The notes under the pieces are model-generated. The model saw only the letters and a list, made by a program, of their open reading frames with translations. It was not told the DNA's origin and did not search any database. A program made the position numbers and the translations under genes. A stretch of DNA of 64,000 nucleotides from B69-G16 sp964501905 (lineage in GTDB: Archaea; Thermoproteota; Thermoprotei; Thermofilales; B69-G16), in NCBI GenBank assembly GCA_964501905.1, contig CAZCTW010000012.1, forward strand, positions 1-64,000, read 5' to 3'. Of this stretch, positions 60,675 through 64,000 are shown one piece after another. Numbering within the stretch: position 1 is the stretch's first letter; every line of letters begins with the position of its first letter.

Positions 60675-60717
60675 AGTAAACACCAGTAAACTATATTAAG
60701 TTTACTTATATATAAAT
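60675..60717 (-). promoter_or_regulatory. Promoter with three AGTAAAC half-sites before the membrane protein/HTH operon
   Basis: AGTAAAC occurs at 60675-60681 and again at 60685-60691, exactly ten bases (one helical turn) apart; the second forms an inverted repeat AGTAAACT-ATATTA-AGTTTACT (60685-60706). On the minus strand TTATATATAAG (60706-60716) is the TATA box, so the repeats cover the transcription start and leader. Repression by the operon's own HTH protein is the simplest reading. Confidence 0.6.
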
Positions 60718-60924
60718 CTTTTGCTCTTTTAACTAGTGTTGTCGAACAATCACTATTATTGTAATTAGAAAAGCTGAAAAGCTAGATAGCTTCTACAATT
60801 TCTGTAGTTTTCTTTCAAGACTCCTACTGAAAGAGAGAAAATAAGAGTTACTAGTCTTAATCGTCTTTCATATTTTGCTATAGCCATATATTAATATATT
60901 ACTATTACCTCAGATTATCTCGAT

Positions 60925-61152
60925 ATGAAAGTCATATCCATTAGGGATGAAACATATGCCAAGCTTAAAAAGGTCAAAAATATCCTTAGAGCGGAGAGTT
61001 TTGGAGAAGCTATTGAAAAACTTATAGAAGCTTTCTACGAGAGGCGTAGACATTATTTTCTAGAGTTAATCGAGAGGACTAGATTGCCCGAGGAAGAGGT
61101 GAAAAAAGTTGAAAAAGCGATTAAAGAAATCGAGGAAAGAGAATGGTGGTAG
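60925..61152 (+). CDS. vapB: VapB-type antitoxin
   Basis: A 75-residue protein of the archaeal VapB (DUF217-like) group: a ribbon-helix-helix start (VISIRDETYAKLKKVKN) and a charged helical tail (LPEEEVKKVEKAIKEIEER) that binds the toxin. The stop is inside the beginning of the vapC gene. The upstream region has an ATATATTAATATATT element as TATA box. From 60718 to 60924 nothing else is seen. Confidence 0.82.
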   Translation: MKVISIRDETYAKLKKVKNILRAESFGEAIEKLIEAFYERRRHYFLELIERTRLPEEEVKKVEKAIKEIEEREWW

Positions 61153-61537
61153 ACTAGTATTAGATACTTCCTTTCTTATAGAAATGCTGGATAGAGGGCG
61201 TAAAGAGCTAGCCGAGCTATCGGCAGAGTATGAAGAAGTGATTATCCCTTGGATAAGCCTCTACGAATATCTCTACGGGCATAAAGTAGGGAGGAGGATA
61301 GGCGATGAAGAGCTCCTATCTAGAAAGGAGAAGGTGAAATCCCTAGGCCTAGTAGCTTGGAACAACCAAGAAGTCATTGAGGAGGCTCTCAAACTAGACC
61401 TTATGCTGACAGAGAAAGGAGAGAAAATACCCTTCAGCGATCTTCTAGTAGTGGCGTTCGTCAAGGTCTACGATGCAGATCTGGCAACCTTCGATAAAAA
61501 ACACTTTAAGATCATTAGAGACAGATTGGTTCCATAA
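61109..61537 (+). CDS. vapC: VapC-type PIN-domain ribonuclease toxin
   Basis: A 142-residue PIN nuclease with its acidic residues in LVLDTSFLIEML, ISLYEYLYG, PFSDLLVVAF and LATFDKKHF. The start is TTG 61109: GAGGTGA at 61096-61102 lies six bases before it, inside the antitoxin gene, giving a 44-base overlap and coupled translation. This leaves about 16 residues before the first PIN strand. It is a different pair from the vapBC at 38.6 kb. From 61538 to 61786 I see no gene. Confidence 0.82.
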   Translation: MKKRLKKSRKENGGRLVLDTSFLIEMLDRGRKELAELSAEYEEVIIPWISLYEYLYGHKVGRRIGDEELLSRKEKVKSLGLVAWNNQEVIEEALKLDLMLTEKGEKIPFSDLLVVAFVKVYDADLATFDKKHFKIIRDRLVP

Positions 61538-61786
61538 CATACCTGGTTTAAAAGAAAATCTTCTCTTCCTTCGGAGGAGACTCAAGTCTAATGTTACGGG
61601 TAAAAGTTATATTTTAATCATAGTTCCCGAAGAACTTTGGAGTGGTTGTTATGATTACGGGGAGAGAGTAGAGTTTTGTTGTTTTTTAACGCTAAATACT
61701 TTTACAAAATACTCAAAATATTAATATTTAGTTTTAACATCTATCTAGACTGTAGACTCTGTTATTGTTGTCGGGAGGGTTAATCC

Positions 61787-62365
61787 TTGAAAGCCGTAGC
61801 TGAAAGAGTTAGTGGGCTACTAGACGTTTACTTGGAGAAATGGCGTAAAGTCTACTATAAGGAGATAGAGCAGGGGCCTTCTAGAGTTGAAGCAGTTAAG
61901 GATCCTCCTATTCAGTGTTTTATGGTTTCTGATAGGCCTTTCTTCGCCGAGATAAACTATGAAGACCCATTATATGTGAATATTTTCCGTTCGATAGAAT
62001 ATAGCGCGCTGAAGTATAATCTACCTTCTAAAATAGTGGTTATGAGAATTTCAGGTTACAGGTTAGGCGTAGACTTGGTTAAGGGGGGTTTGATTAAAAG
62101 TCTTGATGACGTGCCTATTGTTCTGGCGATGTATAAGATTGGTTTAACTGATATAGTTAAAGAGTCTACGAATTTAATGAGCATAAATATTTACGAGTGT
62201 ATAAGTTGTTACGGCTTGCCAAACTTAAATAAGACGATGTGTGATTTCGAAGCAGGTGTTCTACAGGGGATCCTTTCCTGCCTCTACGGCAGTAATATAG
62301 TTAAAGAAAGGTATTGCTGGGGTTTAGGATTTTCCTTCTGCGGTTTCGACGTGATATTCGAGTGA
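61787..62365 (+). CDS. V4R (4-vinyl reductase)-like domain protein
   Basis: A 192-residue protein starting at TTG 61787 behind GGGAGGGT. The last 50 residues match the V4R fold: CDFEAGVLQGILSCLYGS, then ERYCWGLGFSFCGFDVIF, with the conserved cysteines that bind a metal in some members. The N-terminal part (residues 1-120) is helical with no known motif. V4R domains bind small hydrophobic ligands or porphyrins and often sit in regulators. It directly precedes, with a five-base gap, the radical SAM-ModE fusion gene, so the two should act together. Confidence 0.65.
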   Translation: MKAVAERVSGLLDVYLEKWRKVYYKEIEQGPSRVEAVKDPPIQCFMVSDRPFFAEINYEDPLYVNIFRSIEYSALKYNLPSKIVVMRISGYRLGVDLVKGGLIKSLDDVPIVLAMYKIGLTDIVKESTNLMSINIYECISCYGLPNLNKTMCDFEAGVLQGILSCLYGSNIVKERYCWGLGFSFCGFDVIFE

Positions 62366-62370
62366 TTTCT

Positions 62371-63501
62371 ATGAAGCCAAACCTCCTGTTATCGCTTTCA
62401 AACGCATGTGATGGAGAGTGCGATTTTTGCACGCTTAAGGTGAAATCCGAGAGAGGGTCTTTTATATCCTATGAATCTTTAAAAGCCTTTGCTAAGCTAG
62501 CGAAAGATGTAAGGTTTAGAGAAGCAGTTATCCTGTGTCCAAACCCGCTGGATCACCCACACCTACCGTATATCCTGTCGCTCATAGAGAAGTTAGTCGA
62601 GAAAGTGTGTCTATTCATCGAGGCAGGATCCCTGTCAAAAGTTAGGAAGAAGAAGATTTTAGCCACCGTAGACGAACTAGTGCTGATAGCCCCCTCCTAC
62701 GAGAGCCTGGCGGAGGAAGAGTCTAGAATTAAAATGCTTTTATCCCACGGCTTTGAGAAACTGTCGGTTTGGTTAGTTTTTTACGGGCACATAGGCGACG
62801 TGGTGAAGCTTTACCAGACGGTGGCGCTGTGTAGGAAGTATGGGTTGAGGCTCCGAGTGGGAGAGCCGCCTTTTACGAGAATTCTCAACGTAGATCCGGG
62901 CGAAGCTCTGGCTAAAATGAAGAGAATTGAAATAGGTCTACGTCACGGCACGCTCTACGGCTACTGCGCTACTAAGGCTTTCATAGCCAATTACCCGGTT
63001 ACGCTATTGTCTAAGCCTATTGACTTGAAGTGTAGGAAGGTATTCATAGATTCTAAAGGTAGAGTGGGCAAGTGTCCAGCGCTCGATGAGATGACGCCAG
63101 TCGAAAACATTTCTCCTGATATTCTTAGACGAATAATTTACTCGAAATGCCCCGCCGACCACGTAGTCCTCGACCCGATACCTATCGTAAACGTTTCTCT
63201 TAGAGTTAACGGAAGCATTGAAATCCCCTACGACGTACTTATGCTATTAGAGGTCGTGGATCAACTTAAATCCTTCCGAGCGGCGTGTGAAGCCTTGGGC
63301 TTTCCCCCTTCAACATACTCCGAGAAAATTAAGAATTTGGAGCGCGAGCTTAAATTCAAGCTATTGTCTTCTAGCAGGGGAGGGAAGAGCAGGGGTAAAA
63401 CTCTGCTAACGGCGAGGGGGAAGCACCTACTACATCTTTATAAAAATATTACTGAAAAGATAAACAAGCAACTATATGTAGACCATGTCTATTTTACATG
63501 A
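62371..63501 (+). CDS. Radical SAM enzyme fused to a ModE-type DNA-binding domain
   Basis: From ATG 62371 the 376-residue protein opens with a radical SAM domain: CDGECDFC binds the SAM cluster, and a later cysteine set (KCRKVFIDSKGRVGKC, then SKCPADH) could bind a second cluster. The last 90 residues are a ModE/LysR-type winged helix: SFRAACEALGFPPSTYSEKI and the ModE signature GGKSRGKTLLTARGKHLL. ModE proteins control molybdate or tungstate genes. The genes next to it are a V4R protein and a 4Fe-4S subunit typical of AOR-type enzymes. I infer a tungsten/cofactor maturase that also regulates. The frame is open from 62314, but the ATG at 62371 fits best. Confidence 0.75.
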   Translation: MKPNLLLSLSNACDGECDFCTLKVKSERGSFISYESLKAFAKLAKDVRFREAVILCPNPLDHPHLPYILSLIEKLVEKVCLFIEAGSLSKVRKKKILATVDELVLIAPSYESLAEEESRIKMLLSHGFEKLSVWLVFYGHIGDVVKLYQTVALCRKYGLRLRVGEPPFTRILNVDPGEALAKMKRIEIGLRHGTLYGYCATKAFIANYPVTLLSKPIDLKCRKVFIDSKGRVGKCPALDEMTPVENISPDILRRIIYSKCPADHVVLDPIPIVNVSLRVNGSIEIPYDVLMLLEVVDQLKSFRAACEALGFPPSTYSEKIKNLERELKFKLLSSSRGGKSRGKTLLTARGKHLLHLYKNITEKINKQLYVDHVYFT

Positions 63502-63531
63502 TTTCTATATTAGCAACAGATAGGTTACTTT

Positions 63532-63575
63532 TTTCCGATATTCAATCATTAGAAATCGGAATCGTCTTTATATAA
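63532..63575 (+). promoter_or_regulatory. Promoter of the terminal ferredoxin gene with tungsten-type operator
   Basis: TTTCCGATAT (63532-63541) is identical to the ten bases upstream of AOR at 13602. Its mirror ATCGGAA stands at 63555-63561, giving TTCCGAT-N15-ATCGGAA. The TATA box CTTTATATAAT follows at 63564-63574 and the ATG at 63642 with AGGTGA before it. The position just upstream of the TATA box is the same as in the AOR and wtpA promoters. Confidence 0.5.
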
Positions 63576-63641
63576 TCTTTCTCGAAAACGGAAAATCTAA
63601 TAGTAATATTTTAAAATATTTTACTGCAGGTGAATTATATC

Positions 63642-64000
63642 ATGGCCACGGCGCCGTCGGAGGAGCTAATAATATTAATCGACCCCGAACGGTGCATGGG
63701 TTGTAGATCGTGCTCGATTGCGTGCGCGGTTGAACACTCCGCTACGAAGAGTATCTATACTTCGCCCGCTGAGACTCCGAAGCCGATCCCAAGGATTTTC
63801 GTATTACCGGTTGCGATATACAACGTGCCTATGAGGTGTCAACACTGCAAGGATGCTCCATGTATGGCCGTGTGCCCCACGGGGGCTATAAGTAGGAGCG
63901 ATGAGGGGTTTGTAGTTTTAAACCCTGAGAAGTGCATCGGTTGCCTAATGTGCGCGCTTGCCTGCCCGTTCGGCCATCCAAGGTTCGACTCTGAGACCAA
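63642..64000 (+). CDS. 4Fe-4S ferredoxin subunit of an oxidoreductase, cut by the window end
   Basis: The gene starts at ATG 63642 (AGGTGA at 63628-63633) and runs off the window after about 119 residues. It carries CMGCRSCSIAC, CQHCKDAPCMAVC and CIGCLMCALAC, three of the usual four-cysteine sets in proteins like HycB, CooF or YdhY. Such subunits pass electrons to or from a partner; next to AOR homologues they are common. The large subunit presumably follows outside the window. Confidence 0.85.
   Translation, partial: MATAPSEELIILIDPERCMGCRSCSIACAVEHSATKSIYTSPAETPKPIPRIFVLPVAIYNVPMRCQHCKDAPCMAVCPTGAISRSDEGFVVLNPEKCIGCLMCALACPFGHPRFDSET

Noticed and set aside
61473..61724. 83-residue plus-strand frame after vapC
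   Set aside because: It begins inside vapC in another frame, has no ribosome site and no recognisable fold; it is probably chance.
1..64000. CRISPR arrays or insertion sequences
   Set aside because: I saw no series of regularly spaced repeats and no transposase-like frame in any region read.

Overview
The window is archaeal and most like a hyperthermophilic Thermoproteota (crenarchaeal) genome; I cannot name the species. Signs are TATA-type promoters (TTTAAA/TTTATA) about 25-35 nt before starts, GGTGAT and GAGGTGA ribosome sites, many GTG/TTG starts, tRNA genes with introns including introns outside the anticodon loop, a class II lysyl-tRNA synthetase, an archaeosine-synthesis enzyme, Lhr helicase, CbiMNQO and WtpABC metal transporters, and tungsten aldehyde:ferredoxin oxidoreductase (AOR). 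Genes are dense on both strands, in short operons.

Layout: 1-8 kb holds a wHTH end, Lhr, a hydrolase, a zinc dehydrogenase, GpsA, and PRPP synthetase convergent with a PRTase-type regulator. 8-16.6 kb holds a deleted GH4 remnant, a PqqD/SPASM radical SAM enzyme, MscS-like and ArsB/NhaD-like membrane proteins, then the AOR unit (radical SAM maturase, AOR, MoaD-like). 17-25.8 kb is translation-related: four tRNAs (Tyr, Lys, two Pro), a frameshifted thymidylate kinase, HisRS, a RaSEA-ArcS fusion and LysRS. 25.8-28.9 kb is an iron operon with two FeoA genes, a badly damaged FeoB and a DtxR-type palindrome. 29-38.5 kb has MFS and TauE transporters mixed with gene ruins. 38.6-43.4 kb has a vapBC pair, small conserved proteins and the tungstate transporter WtpABC. 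43.5-54 kb has a small secreted peptide plus HTH regulator behind a perfect 13-bp inverted repeat, an FkbM methyltransferase, ruins of a sugar ABC transporter, a flavin disulfide reductase, an ATP-cone nuclease, a broken EamA exporter and a GH116 glycosidase. 54-58.8 kb is a nickel/cobalt ECF transporter with a NikR-like palindrome and two unknown envelope proteins. 59-64 kb has a membrane protein/HTH operon with its own operator, a second vapBC, a V4R protein, a radical SAM enzyme fused to a ModE-type DNA-binding domain, and the start of a 4Fe-4S ferredoxin subunit running off the window.

Two themes stand out. First, tungsten: transporter, AOR with maturase and MoaD, the radical SAM-ModE fusion and the terminal iron-sulfur protein are spread over 50 kb, and three of their promoters (AOR, wtpA, the terminal ferredoxin) share TTTCCGATAT-like half-sites just upstream of the TATA box, suggesting a tungsten regulon. 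Second, gene decay: at least nine loci show frameshifts, in-frame stops or internal deletions (GH4, tmk, feoB, TauE/DUF1634, ATPase-DUF234, DUF3782, PadR/MalG/MalK, EamA). Some single-base lesions lie in homopolymers and could be sequence errors; the large deletions could not.
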